Positions 8,760-17,562 of a stretch of 64,000 nt of DNA are shown here, piece after piece. Below the pieces are notes generated by a model that did no database searches, was not told the DNA's origin, and worked only from the letters and a program-made list of their open reading frames with translations. Source of the stretch: Acinetobacter calcoaceticus (lineage in GTDB: Bacteria; Pseudomonadota; Gammaproteobacteria; Pseudomonadales; Moraxellaceae); assembly GCF_900520355.1 (NCBI RefSeq), contig NZ_LS999521.1, forward strand, positions 3,100,001-3,164,000. Direction: 5' to 3'. How positions within the stretch are numbered: position 1 is the first letter of the stretch; each line of letters begins with the position of its first letter. The position numbers and the translations under genes are program-made.

Positions 8760-9329
8760 ATGAGTAAACGTCAAAAAATTGCTGCCCATAATCGGGATGA
8801 ATTACTCAATGCAGCCGAAGAATGTTTTCGTATTCATGGCATTAATGTCCCTTTACAAGTCGTCATTGATTATGCAGGGGTAGGAAGAGCGACGTTCTAT
8901 CGTAATTTTGGTGATCGCAAGGTGTTAATTAGCGCCCTTTTAGAGCGTGCGATTACACAGCTAGAGCAAAAAGCAGCTTATTTTCAACAATTCGAGGATG
9001 GTTTATTTCGTTTAATTGAAGGACATATTGGACAACTCCCCAAGCTCGCAATTTTGCAAGATTTTTGGAGAGTAATTGATCGACAAGACCCAATTATGTT
9101 AAAAATTTATGAACGGCGAAATAATGCACTTAACCCACTGATTGAAAATGCGATAAAACAACAACTGTGCAGAGCTGATCTTACTGCCGATGACTATGCA
9201 ATGGTCACAGCAATGTTAGGTTCTTCATTTCAAGGACATGAGCCAGAAGAACAGACTCGCTTAGCAAAACGAGCAATTGAATTACTATTTCATGGTATTC
9301 AAATACAAAAAATTCGAGGGATAGAATGA
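8760..9329 (+). CDS. TetR/AcrR family repressor of the efflux operon
   Basis: A 189-residue DNA-binding regulator. The N-terminal TetR helix-turn-helix is at about 8-55: RDELLNAAEECFRIHGINVPLQVVIDYAGVGRATFYRNFGDRKVLI, with the characteristic ATFYRNFGDR recognition helix. The rest is a helical ligand-binding domain with no recognisable specificity. Its stop overlaps the MFS transporter start (ATGA, 4 bases), so it is the first gene of a TetR-MFS-HlyD operon. The palindrome at 8706-8725 is a good candidate operator. Confidence 0.9.
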   Translation: MSKRQKIAAHNRDELLNAAEECFRIHGINVPLQVVIDYAGVGRATFYRNFGDRKVLISALLERAITQLEQKAAYFQQFEDGLFRLIEGHIGQLPKLAILQDFWRVIDRQDPIMLKIYERRNNALNPLIENAIKQQLCRADLTADDYAMVTAMLGSSFQGHEPEEQTRLAKRAIELLFHGIQIQKIRGIE

Positions 9330-10969
9330 GTAAAACGCCTCGTTACTTAGAAACACCTCCAGATTGGACTCCAGAAGAACAACCAACTCTGCCTGGTTCA
9401 CCAGCCGCCATTGTACATTCTGTACCTAAGCGATTTATTTACTTTTTTATCGGTTTATTTGTCGCCCTTTCGGCAAGTTTAAGTAATGGCTTTATTACGG
9501 CAAATTTACCTTTAATTCAAGGCGAGTATGGGCTCACTCCTTCTGAAGCGGCTTGGCTCCCTGCTGCCTATGTCATGGCAAATGTCAGCTCAAATCTAAT
9601 TTTATTTAAAGCCAGACAACAATATGGTTTACGCCTATTTTCAGAAATAGGCTTAGCAATTTTTATTGTTGTGCTTATTTTACATATTTTTGTGCATACC
9701 TATGAAATGGCGTTATTTGCTCGGGTCGTTGCTGGTTTAGCTGGTGCACCATTGAGCTCATTAGGTATGTATTACACCATGCAGGCTTTCAAAAAAGCCG
9801 ACATGGCAAAAGGAATATATATTGCCTTCGGTTTTCAGCAACTTGGCGTACCATTGGCTTGGATTATTTCTCCTTTCCTTGTGAGTACAGACAGTTGGTC
9901 TGTTCTTTATACGTTTGAGCTTGGTTTAGCGCTTTGTTGTTTAGCCATGGTCGTTTCATTGAAATTACCACGTAGCTTAAGAATCTATGTATTTGAGAAA
10001 CAGGATTTCTTCACCTTTGCTTTGCTAGCCCCAGGTTTTGCATGCTTATGTATTGTGCTAACGCAAGGTCCAATTTTATGGTGGTTTAATAGTGAATGGC
10101 TTGCTTACGTATTAATTGCAGGTTTTAGCTTAGTTGTACTCGGTTTACTCTACGAACACTATCGTGCTAACCCACTCATTATGACCCGTTGGCTAGGCGC
10201 CTCTTCAACTCTACGCTTTATTTTTGGTGCATTTGCAATCCGACTATTAATGTCAGAACAAAGCTATGCTGCCGTTAATTTTTTAAAAACGATGGGAATG
10301 GGTCCTGATCAGTTCGTTCCACTCTATGTCGTCATATTGGTCGGAATTTTAAGTGGAACACTTTTTAGTGCGCTTACTTTTTCACGCGAACGAATTATCT
10401 TCCACTTACTTTTCGCAGAGTTTCTGATTTTGGTTGCATGTGGACTAGATTATCACTTAACCAGTGATGTTCGGCCGGTAAACTTCTTTGCGAGTCAGTT
10501 CTTGGTGGGCTTTGCAGGTGGCTTATTTATTGGGCCATTACTTTTAATTGGCTTTGCGCAAACACTGGCTAAAGGTCCATCTTATGTAGTGACCTTCATC
10601 GTATTATTTTCTGCTACGCAAACTTTCGGTGGCTTAGTCGGCTCCTCCTTCTTCTCGACCTATCAACAGCATCGTACGCAAAACTATCAAGCAGAGATGA
10701 TTAAAGATTTAGAACAAGCAGACCCTTTAGTCGCTCAAAGACTTTCAACCTATCAACGTAGCGCGGCCATCACAACGAATGATCCAGTGTTACAAACTGC
10801 TCAATCCATGCGATCACTCAATCAAGTTGTGACTCGTGAGGCTCAGGTACGCGCCTACAATGATGTTATTGCATTAAATGGTATTTTTGCTGTCGCTCTG
10901 CTCTTATGGGGTGGATTTAATATTGCACGAAGCAAATATCTACAGCGCAGAGGAATTAGCCGTCCTTAA
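9326..10969 (+). CDS. MFS drug/metabolite transporter (EmrB-like, DHA2-type)
   Basis: A 547-residue inner-membrane protein. A cytoplasmic Pro-rich N-terminus precedes about 14 hydrophobic helices, beginning FIYFFIGLFVALSASLSNGFITANLPLIQGEYGLTPSEAAWLPAAYVMANV. This is the motif D1 region of DHA2/EmrB-type proton antiporters. A long hydrophilic segment (about 445-515, YQQHRTQNYQAEMIKDLEQADP...) before the last helix is also typical of EmrB. Immediately downstream is an EmrA-like adaptor, so the pair probably forms a tripartite pump with an outer-membrane channel encoded elsewhere. Substrate unknown. It overlaps the TetR gene by 4 bases. Confidence 0.88.
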   Translation: MSKTPRYLETPPDWTPEEQPTLPGSPAAIVHSVPKRFIYFFIGLFVALSASLSNGFITANLPLIQGEYGLTPSEAAWLPAAYVMANVSSNLILFKARQQYGLRLFSEIGLAIFIVVLILHIFVHTYEMALFARVVAGLAGAPLSSLGMYYTMQAFKKADMAKGIYIAFGFQQLGVPLAWIISPFLVSTDSWSVLYTFELGLALCCLAMVVSLKLPRSLRIYVFEKQDFFTFALLAPGFACLCIVLTQGPILWWFNSEWLAYVLIAGFSLVVLGLLYEHYRANPLIMTRWLGASSTLRFIFGAFAIRLLMSEQSYAAVNFLKTMGMGPDQFVPLYVVILVGILSGTLFSALTFSRERIIFHLLFAEFLILVACGLDYHLTSDVRPVNFFASQFLVGFAGGLFIGPLLLIGFAQTLAKGPSYVVTFIVLFSATQTFGGLVGSSFFSTYQQHRTQNYQAEMIKDLEQADPLVAQRLSTYQRSAAITTNDPVLQTAQSMRSLNQVVTREAQVRAYNDVIALNGIFAVALLLWGGFNIARSKYLQRRGISRP

Positions 10970-11009
10970 TGGCTTTCATTTTTGATGAAATAGAAATTGA
11001 GATTTATAT

Positions 11010-12128
11010 ATGTCAGATGATCAAAACAAACCAGAACAAACTCCACCTCAAGCAGCCCCTGCTCCGTCTAACGAACCAGCACCTGCAAGTAAACTCATTC
11101 CGACCAAGCGCTCTACTTTATTGTGGATGCTGGTAGTTCTAATAGTCGGTATTTTAGTAATTTTATGGGCTTGGAGAATTGGACCTTTTGCAACCAGTGT
11201 CCAACAAACTGACAATAGTTATGTCAAAGGTAAAACTACCATTTTATCTTCTCAGATTAATGGCTATGTTAAAGACGTATTAGTAAAAGATTTTGACCAT
11301 GTCAAAAAGGGTCAAGTGTTAATGCATATTGATGCAACCACTTACGATCAAAAAGTCACACAAGCTGCTTCAGGCGTTGAACAGGCTAAAAATACCTTAG
11401 CCAATCAAACCCAATCCATTGCTCAGAAACAAGCTGATATTGTGGCAGCACAAGCCAAAGTTGATCAAGTTAAAGCTCAATACCAACTCTCTTTAGCGCA
11501 GCTCAGACGTTATCAACAGTTGGGTAATAGTGGAGCTGCATCTAAATCTGAACAAGATAAAGCAGCAGCAGATGCAGAAAATAACCTTGCGGCACTCAAA
11601 CAGGCAGAAGCAAATGTTTTAGTAGCCGAAGAAGCTTTAAAAACAGCACAAGTGGCTAAAGCGGGGTTAGAGGCACAGGTCTCTAGTGCTAAAGCTCAAT
11701 TAGACCAAGCACAAACCACCAAAGATTATAGTGTCATTATTGCCCCAATGAATGGACAGCTTGGTGAAGTAAACCCTCGTGTTGGTCAATACGTAGCTGC
11801 TGGTTCACAATTACTCTATTTGATTCCCCAACAAACGTGGGTAATTGCCAATTTCAAAGAAACTCAAATTGCCAATATGCGAGTTGGGCAAAAAGCATGG
11901 TTTACAGTCGATGCTATGAAACACAAAAAATTTACAGGCCATGTTGAACAAATATCACCAGCTGCGGGTTCAGAATTTAGTGTCTTAAAACCAGATAATG
12001 CGACTGGTAACTTTACCAAAGTGGTTCAGCGTATTGCGGTACGTATTACGATAGATCCAAATCAGGAAGGATTTGAATACTTACGTCCAGGTATGTCAGT
12101 GATTACCTCTGTCGACACAAGCTCTTAA
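11010..12128 (+). CDS. HlyD/EmrA-type membrane fusion protein
   Basis: A 372-residue periplasmic adaptor. An N-terminal cytoplasmic Pro/Ala-rich tail (1-33) leads to one membrane anchor (about 36-55, STLLWMLVVLIVGILVILWAW). A biotinyl-lipoyl half follows (QTDNSYVKGKTTILSSQINGYVKDVLVKDFDHVKKGQVLMHID), then a long coiled-coil hairpin (about 115-235, Ala/Gln/Lys-rich), the second lipoyl half (IAPMNGQLGEVNPRVGQYVAAGSQLLYLI) and beta-barrel domains. It lies 40 bases downstream of the EmrB-like gene. It would bridge the MFS pump to a TolC-like channel, none of which is encoded nearby. Confidence 0.92.
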   Translation: MSDDQNKPEQTPPQAAPAPSNEPAPASKLIPTKRSTLLWMLVVLIVGILVILWAWRIGPFATSVQQTDNSYVKGKTTILSSQINGYVKDVLVKDFDHVKKGQVLMHIDATTYDQKVTQAASGVEQAKNTLANQTQSIAQKQADIVAAQAKVDQVKAQYQLSLAQLRRYQQLGNSGAASKSEQDKAAADAENNLAALKQAEANVLVAEEALKTAQVAKAGLEAQVSSAKAQLDQAQTTKDYSVIIAPMNGQLGEVNPRVGQYVAAGSQLLYLIPQQTWVIANFKETQIANMRVGQKAWFTVDAMKHKKFTGHVEQISPAAGSEFSVLKPDNATGNFTKVVQRIAVRITIDPNQEGFEYLRPGMSVITSVDTSS

Positions 12129-12158
12129 TTAGTTTTTTAAAATTCTGTTTAAAAAGCT

Positions 12159-12209
12159 ACAATGTGATCAATCATTATTTTCTCAATTTCTAATGTTTGA
12201 TCACATTGT
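12159..12209 (+). promoter_or_regulatory. 13-bp inverted repeat enclosing the start codon of the PLP enzyme gene
   Basis: ACAATGTGATCAA (12159-12171) and TTGATCACATTGT (12197-12209) are perfect inverted copies separated by 25 bases, and the ATG at 12193 lies in the loop edge. In mRNA this would form a long hairpin sequestering the start region; in DNA it could be an operator. The half-sequence TCACATTGTT recurs just after the gene at about 13080. Confidence 0.5.
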
Positions 12210-13071
12210 TCCATCTGTTCCCTATCAGTCTATTAACCTACCTTATTCCGTACATCTCGATATTAAACGATTAGATTTAATTCACCCTCAAATTTCGGGT
12301 AATAAATTTTTTAAATTAAAATACAATATATTAGAAGCCCAAAAACAAGGGTTAACCCGTATTTTGACATTTGGCGGAGCTTATTCAAATCATATTGCTG
12401 CGACCGCCTATGCTGCTCATCTTTATGGCTTAAAAAGTGTAGGCATTATTCGTGGAGAAGAACTCGCCACACAACCACTTAACCCAACATTAGCAAATGC
12501 TCAAAAGTTAGGAATGCAGTTGCATTTCGTCTCACGCAATGAATATCGTTTGAGAAATGATGGGAATTATCTTCAACAATTACACAATCATTTTCCAAAA
12601 ACCTATCTCATACCTGAAGGCGGTACTAATGATTTAGCAGTACGAGGCTGTCAAGAAATTCTCAGTCAAAGTGATTTGCAAAACTATGATGTCATTTGCT
12701 GTGCAGTCGGAACTGGAGGGACTATTTCTGGGCTGATTGAACGAAGTGCCCCACATCAAAAGATTTTAGGGTTTTCTGCATTAAAAGGTAATTTTCTAAA
12801 ACGAGATATTATGCAGTGGACTAAAAAACAGAATTGGTCACTGACAGATGCCTACTGCTGTGGTGGTTACGCTAAAACTTCACCTGAGCTACTCGCATTT
12901 ATCCAAAAATTTGAAGAGCAACATGCGGTACCACTTGAACCGATCTATACGGGAAAAATGATGTTCGGTCTGTTTGACCTTATCAAAAATAATTACTTTC
13001 CTGAAGGAACTCGTATTCTGGCAATTCATTCTGGTGGTTTACAAGGGAAAATCACATCAATAACTTACTAG
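12193..13071 (+). CDS. PLP-dependent enzyme, ACC deaminase/D-cysteine desulfhydrase family
   Basis: A 292-residue fold-type II PLP enzyme. ISGNKFFKLKYN contains the predicted Schiff-base Lys38. TFGGAYSNHIAATAYAAHLYG is the family's substrate-side loop. CCAVGTGGTISGLIE is the glycine-rich phosphate-binding loop. Family members deaminate 1-aminocyclopropane-1-carboxylate or desulfhydrate D-cysteine; the gene is somewhat shorter than DcyD (about 328 aa). Without the diagnostic active-site tyrosines assigned, D-cysteine desulfhydrase-like is the safer call. It is monocistronic, with a striking inverted repeat over its start codon. Confidence 0.82.
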   Translation: MFDHIVPSVPYQSINLPYSVHLDIKRLDLIHPQISGNKFFKLKYNILEAQKQGLTRILTFGGAYSNHIAATAYAAHLYGLKSVGIIRGEELATQPLNPTLANAQKLGMQLHFVSRNEYRLRNDGNYLQQLHNHFPKTYLIPEGGTNDLAVRGCQEILSQSDLQNYDVICCAVGTGGTISGLIERSAPHQKILGFSALKGNFLKRDIMQWTKKQNWSLTDAYCCGGYAKTSPELLAFIQKFEEQHAVPLEPIYTGKMMFGLFDLIKNNYFPEGTRILAIHSGGLQGKITSITY

Positions 13072-13180
13072 TTTTTAGGTCACATTGTTCACTACCGTGA
13101 TAAATGTCTTTAGCATGAGTAAGTGTCGGCATGATAGTATATGCCCCTTTTAAATTTTCACGATTAATCGAGAATCTCTT

Positions 13181-14380
13181 ATGTCTAACAGTCATGTCGA
13201 TGTCATTGTCTTAGGTGCAGGTGCTTCTGGACTCATGTTGGCTGCACATGCTGCTAAACGCGGGCGCTCGGTTTTAATTTTAGAAAAAGCCAATAAAATT
13301 GGTAAAAAGATTTTAATGTCAGGTGGTGGTAAGTGTAACTTTACTAACCTATATGTAGAACCTGATAACTATATTTCTCATAATCCGCACTTCGTTATTT
13401 CTGCCCTGTCACGTTATAGCAACTGGGACTTTATCGGTTTGGTATGTGATTATAAAATTGCCTATGAAGAACGTAAACACGGGCAATTATTTACACTAAA
13501 CGGCGCTAAAGAAATTTTAGAAATGCTGGTGAGTGAGTGTAATAAAACTAAAAATGTGGATATCCAAACCCATTGCGAAGTTGGACAAATTACACCCTTG
13601 GAAAAAGGTGGATTTTCACTAAACACCAATCAAGGACATTACACTTGTGATTCTTTAGTGATTGCGACTGGGGGCTTATCGATTCCCACATTAGGTGGTT
13701 CCGGTTTTGGCTATGAACTGGCACAAAAATTTGGACATCAGGTTTTTCCAACTCGTGCAGGTTTAGTTCCATTTACTTTTTCAGATCATATTAAAGAAGT
13801 CACTACACGCTTAAGTGGCAATGCTTTGGATGTAACGTTAAGCAACTCAAAAAATAGCTTTACTGAAGCATTATTATTTACCCACCGTGGTTTGAGTGGA
13901 CCAAGTTCTTTACAGCTTTCGAACTATTGGAATTCAGGAGAAAGTTTTAAAATTGACTTTTTCCCAAGCCAAGATTTAGCGACTTATTTAAAAGATAAAA
14001 AGAAAACACAGCCTAAAGTTTTATTACGTACTCTTCTTAATGAGTTTACTGCCAAAAGTATTATCCAAGAGTTACAACAACTCATATGGTCAGAGCAGAG
14101 CGAAACAGCGATTGGTAATATCAGTGATGCACAGCTAGATCATATTGCCGAGCAGTTACATGGCTTCGCAGTTAAACCGTCTGGAACAGAAGGATATCGT
14201 ACCGCTGAAGTTACTTTAGGCGGAATAGATACAACAGAAGTATCTTCCAAGACTATGGAAAGTAAAAAGCAGAAAGGACTGTTTTTTGTTGGCGAAGTAC
14301 TTGATGTGACCGGACATTTAGGTGGCTACAACTTCCAGTGGGCGTGGTCTTCTGCCTATGCTGCTGCCCAATACGTATAA
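13181..14380 (+). CDS. HI0933/YhiN family FAD-binding oxidoreductase
   Basis: A 399-residue flavoprotein. The N-terminal dinucleotide fold is VDVIVLGAGASGLMLAAHAAKRGRSVLILEK (about 6-36), followed by the family-specific GKKILMSGGGKCNFTN (about 42-57). SLVIATGGLSIPTLGGSGFGYELAQKFGH and the C-terminal GLFFVGEVLDVTGHLGGYNFQWAWSSAYAAA complete the HI0933 pattern. The biochemical reaction is unknown for most members. Length is standard (about 390-410). It stands alone on the plus strand. Confidence 0.9.
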   Translation: MSNSHVDVIVLGAGASGLMLAAHAAKRGRSVLILEKANKIGKKILMSGGGKCNFTNLYVEPDNYISHNPHFVISALSRYSNWDFIGLVCDYKIAYEERKHGQLFTLNGAKEILEMLVSECNKTKNVDIQTHCEVGQITPLEKGGFSLNTNQGHYTCDSLVIATGGLSIPTLGGSGFGYELAQKFGHQVFPTRAGLVPFTFSDHIKEVTTRLSGNALDVTLSNSKNSFTEALLFTHRGLSGPSSLQLSNYWNSGESFKIDFFPSQDLATYLKDKKKTQPKVLLRTLLNEFTAKSIIQELQQLIWSEQSETAIGNISDAQLDHIAEQLHGFAVKPSGTEGYRTAEVTLGGIDTTEVSSKTMESKKQKGLFFVGEVLDVTGHLGGYNFQWAWSSAYAAAQYV

Positions 14381-14381
14381 A

Positions 14382-14552
14382 CTAATTTGAGTTTTTCGAA
14401 CTATTTGATGCGGTCTGTGAATCTTGTGGCTGAGAAGTAGTCTGTTTCAAGTTTTCTGACTTACTAAATACAAATTTATAAGCACTTGCTAAAAAACCTA
14501 CCGTAATTCCGGCAATGACAATTGGTGCTAAAAAACGACCTGGTTTCTTCAT
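14382..14552 (-). CDS. Small single-pass membrane protein (56 aa)
   Basis: A short reading frame with a good Shine-Dalgarno (GAGGA, 7 bases before ATG). It encodes 56 residues starting MKKPGRFLAPIVIAGITVGFLASAYKFVF, a basic N-terminus plus one hydrophobic helix, followed by a Ser/Gln/Asn-rich tail (QTTSQPQDSQTASNSSKNSN). It could be a small inner-membrane or secreted protein. It is convergent with the YhiN-type gene, whose stop lies 2 bases away. No family recognised. Confidence 0.6.
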   Translation of the reverse strand: MKKPGRFLAPIVIAGITVGFLASAYKFVFSKSENLKQTTSQPQDSQTASNSSKNSN

Positions 14553-14680
14553 CGTATTTTCCTCACTTATTTGTTTTTATAACGGCCAAAAAAGAACGAC
14601 CACTCAATATAGAGTGGTCGAACTTATCACAAAAATCAAAGATTTTTTGTACTGTTTATCTGAAATTCAGTTTAATTCCC

Positions 14681-16345
14681 TTAAATTTCATCATTTTCAC
14701 CTGTAGAACCAAACGGTTTATTCACTGGGGGTTGTGTTGGGTTCACCTGTACAGAATCTGCTGGTTTTGCATCAGATGAAACTGTAGATGGTGGAGTCGT
14801 TGGCGCAGATGTAGTTGTGGCTGGAGCTGCACTACTCGTGCTAGAAGGTGGCTGATAAAGAGGATTTGGTTGATTCGCTTCTTTTTTAGCTTTATCTAAC
14901 AAATCAGTTAAAAGTCGTTCTGCTGGTTGGCGACCACCTAAGCCAAATGCAAGAGCGAAAGCAACTGCAACTGCGCCTAGAGTCAAACCGAATGCAAGAT
15001 TAACAATTGAATCTGCAATACCCATGGCTCTTAAACCAAGCGCAAGTACTAGACCAATAATTAAGACACGAACTAAGTTAGCTAACCAACGCGAGCTATT
15101 ATATTCACCACGTTGCACCACATTCGCCACAACATTTGCGAGCCAGAAGCCAATAACCAAAATAACAGCACCTAACAGAATGTTTGCACCGAAATGGATA
15201 AACATTGCGATTAGACCACTGATTTGATCGAAACCAAGACGATCTGCCGCTTCAGATACTGCAAAAAGCATGGTGAAGAATACGATTAGGCAACCGACAG
15301 CGCTAGAAACTTTAGTTTGACCTAAAAAGCGTTGTATATCTAATTTGGCAGGAATTTCATCAACACCAGTTCCAGCAATTAACTCTGCAACCAAACGCCC
15401 AACAAAACGAGAAACGATATAAGCGACAAGTAAAATCAGACCCGCAGCAATAATATTTGGAATTGCGCGTAAGATTTCATTCAGCATTGCTGTTGCAGGT
15501 TGAGAAATTGTTTCAATTCCTAAAGCTTCAAATGCAACGATTAATGTCGTAATAATAATGATGGCAAAAACAAATGAACCTAAGAATTTGCCTACATTAG
15601 AGCTTTTGAAAAGACCAATTTTTTCCGCTTGAGCCTGAACACCTAAGCTATTTATTAAACCTTCAACAATACCGCGTACAATTTTTGCCAAGATATACCC
15701 AACAAAAACGATAACGCCCGCAATAAAGATATTTGGTAAGAACGCTACGGCTTCATTTACCATATTTTGAACTGGAATCAGTAAGCCTGTTAGTCCTAAT
15801 ATTGAAAGAACAATCGGAAGGAAAAGTAACAATACAAGCCAGTAAAGAATTTCACCGATATTTTGGCTAATTCCACCTACACCCACTTCAGTACTTAATT
15901 TATCGTCAAGTTGGGTTCTGGATAAAACATTGGTAACCCCTGCTCGCACCAGTCGAGCAACGATCCAACCAATAAAACCCACCACCACAGCAGCAATGAT
16001 ATTTGGAATATAGACAAGTACCTGATTAATCATATTGCTGAACGGGCCGCTTACTCCACTAATGTTTAGTACATTTAGAGCTGCGACAACAGCTAAAATT
16101 AGAATAAACCAAAATACGACCTTGGAAATCAGGCCTTCGATATTTGGGGCTCGGCCAGTTGCTGATGATAATTTTGCATTTGTATTTACTTTTTGCAGTA
16201 GCTTTTTCACACCTGCTGCTACTAATAAAGCAATTATCCAACCCACTAATAAGATCACTATTGCAGCCAGAATTGGATGAAACTGATCCCAGTAATACAT
16301 TGCATCAAATTGAGCGCCGCGAGGCCCATCAAAAAATTCATTCAT
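14681..16345 (-). CDS. Mechanosensitive-channel-like protein with TM-helix repeats
   Basis: A 554-residue inner-membrane protein made of repeated hydrophobic hairpins, each containing a variant of LPNIIAAVVVGFIGWIVARLVR. Examples lie near residues 20-45, 115-135, 205-225, 295-315 and 385-405. These are the conserved TM-helix repeats found in CmpX-type members of the MscS superfamily. The C-terminal part has a Gly/Ala-rich channel-like helix (LAFGLTLGAVAVAFALAFGLGGRQPAERLL), then a Pro/Ser/Thr-rich cytoplasmic tail ending in NDEI. In Pseudomonas CmpX affects cell-envelope behaviour; ion conduction here is inferred. No MscS beta domain follows the channel helix, so it may not gate like MscS. 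Monocistronic. Confidence 0.83.
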   Translation of the reverse strand: MNEFFDGPRGAQFDAMYYWDQFHPILAAIVILLVGWIIALLVAAGVKKLLQKVNTNAKLSSATGRAPNIEGLISKVVFWFILILAVVAALNVLNISGVSGPFSNMINQVLVYIPNIIAAVVVGFIGWIVARLVRAGVTNVLSRTQLDDKLSTEVGVGGISQNIGEILYWLVLLLFLPIVLSILGLTGLLIPVQNMVNEAVAFLPNIFIAGVIVFVGYILAKIVRGIVEGLINSLGVQAQAEKIGLFKSSNVGKFLGSFVFAIIIITTLIVAFEALGIETISQPATAMLNEILRAIPNIIAAGLILLVAYIVSRFVGRLVAELIAGTGVDEIPAKLDIQRFLGQTKVSSAVGCLIVFFTMLFAVSEAADRLGFDQISGLIAMFIHFGANILLGAVILVIGFWLANVVANVVQRGEYNSSRWLANLVRVLIIGLVLALGLRAMGIADSIVNLAFGLTLGAVAVAFALAFGLGGRQPAERLLTDLLDKAKKEANQPNPLYQPPSSTSSAAPATTTSAPTTPPSTVSSDAKPADSVQVNPTQPPVNKPFGSTGENDEI

Positions 16346-16509
16346 ATTGTTATGTCCTCAATTGTTCTGTTCTTTTCAGTGTTATCTCTAGGAAACACCA
16401 TTCGTTGTAAAAAAATGACGATGAATGCGGTCTATCTCACCTTATGTTTTGAATATTTTGTAATCAACACACTTCTGCATAAATACAACAAATTGATGCA
16501 AAAGGTTGC

Positions 16510-16541
16510 AAAAAAGCCTTCAGGTCTTCACCTAAAGGCTT
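16510..16541 (-). terminator. Terminator after small membrane protein gene
   Basis: Minus strand: AAGCCTTTAGGT-GAAG-ACCTGAAGGCTTTTTT, a stem of about 12 bp with one mismatch followed by a T-run, 36 bases downstream of the 16578 stop. Confidence 0.8.
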
Positions 16542-16577
16542 GATATCAAGATATACTGGTTAAATTATTACCTCGTT

Positions 16578-16805
16578 TTAACCTATATAGGTCTTTAAAT
16601 TAGAGGCATTTGAAATGACATGTGGCACGGGCTCATGTTGCATAGCTCCTTCTTCTTTAGGCACGTTGCTATGATCAGCTATCATATAAACTACAAGGGC
16701 AAGAAGAAAAAGCCCAACAATAATTAAAATATAAACTGGTAATCTTCTTTTTTTCGCAGTTTCTTCAGGACTCGTCACATGAGGTGGTTTTGAAAAATCA
16801 TGCAT
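16578..16805 (-). CDS. Small single-pass membrane protein (75 aa)
   Basis: 75 residues: a hydrophilic N-terminus with KKRR, one strong hydrophobic helix (about 23-45, RLPVYILIIVGLFLLALVVYMIAD), and a polar C-terminal tail of 30 residues. The positive-inside rule puts the N-terminus in the cytoplasm. A good terminator follows, and the start is preceded by a purine-rich stretch. It resembles short uncharacterised Acinetobacter membrane proteins; no domain was recognised. Confidence 0.65.
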   Translation of the reverse strand: MHDFSKPPHVTSPEETAKKRRLPVYILIIVGLFLLALVVYMIADHSNVPKEEGAMQHEPVPHVISNASNLKTYIG

Positions 16806-17055
16806 CTTCTTTCCCCTCTTCTATTATCATTAACTTTATATTCATCTTAGCAATTTGCTTTGTTGCATTGTGTGAAAAAGCATTATGCGAAGGTGTCTGT
16901 GATTGCAAAACTCTACTTTTAAAATAATAAAAATAGTATAAAATTTACACACATTAATTTAAGCAATTAAAAATAATTTCCAACTATTCACGAACTTCGT
17001 CTATGCCCCATTTGTAATACAATATGTTTTAGCGCTTACTTTTTAGAAAATAGGC

Positions 17056-17061
17056 TATAAT
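17056..17061 (+). promoter_or_regulatory. Candidate -10 box for the 140-aa protein gene
   Basis: A perfect TATAAT lies 32 bases before the start at 17093. The -35 region is weak (around 17032-17038), so only the -10 is well supported. Confidence 0.45.
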
Positions 17062-17092
17062 AAGCCCCCATGTTTTAAAGCTACTCTATTTT

Positions 17093-17515
17093 ATGATGTA
17101 TCGTCAGCAAAACGTAACTCTTGATCTCGACACTGACGTCACACATCAATGTTATATCCACCAGACAAGAGACGAACATCTCATTGGTATTATTGAATTT
17201 AATAAACCAAGTTATGAACTCAAATGGGGTGATCTGGAATATTTTCGTCGTCGTACTGAAGAATTTTCAGTTATGCCATTTCCTGACTGCATTAACGCCA
17301 TGATTGTTGATATTCGTAATATCAATATTTTTCTGGACAATGAAGTTCCGATTTTACCTTGGCGTTTACTTGAAGAAGACTGTCCTGTTCGCTTAGTTGT
17401 TCCCCAAGATCGTTTAGAACATTATGCAGGCCTTTTTGAACCTACTTGGCTTTCAAGTGATGTAGACAGTGCAATTTCCGAAATTCGTGAATTTATGGAT
17501 ATGTTTGTCCATTAA
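17093..17515 (+). CDS. Conserved hypothetical protein (140 aa)
   Basis: A soluble 140-residue acidic protein starting MMYRQQNVTLDLDTDVTH; two consecutive ATGs make the start ambiguous by one codon. No signal peptide, membrane helix or known motif was seen. Predicted features are alternating beta segments (LIGIIEFNK, NAMIVDIRNINIFLD, PVRLVVPQDRLEHYAGLF) and a C-terminal helix (DSAISEIREFMDMFV), giving an alpha/beta look reminiscent of STAS or SpoIIAA-like folds, but this is only an impression. It is convergent with fpr, and codon use is core-like. Function unknown. Confidence 0.7.
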   Translation: MMYRQQNVTLDLDTDVTHQCYIHQTRDEHLIGIIEFNKPSYELKWGDLEYFRRRTEEFSVMPFPDCINAMIVDIRNINIFLDNEVPILPWRLLEEDCPVRLVVPQDRLEHYAGLFEPTWLSSDVDSAISEIREFMDMFVH

Positions 17516-17562
17516 TAAACATATCCATAAAATAATTTTAAAGTTCTTTTAATTGTCGTTTG

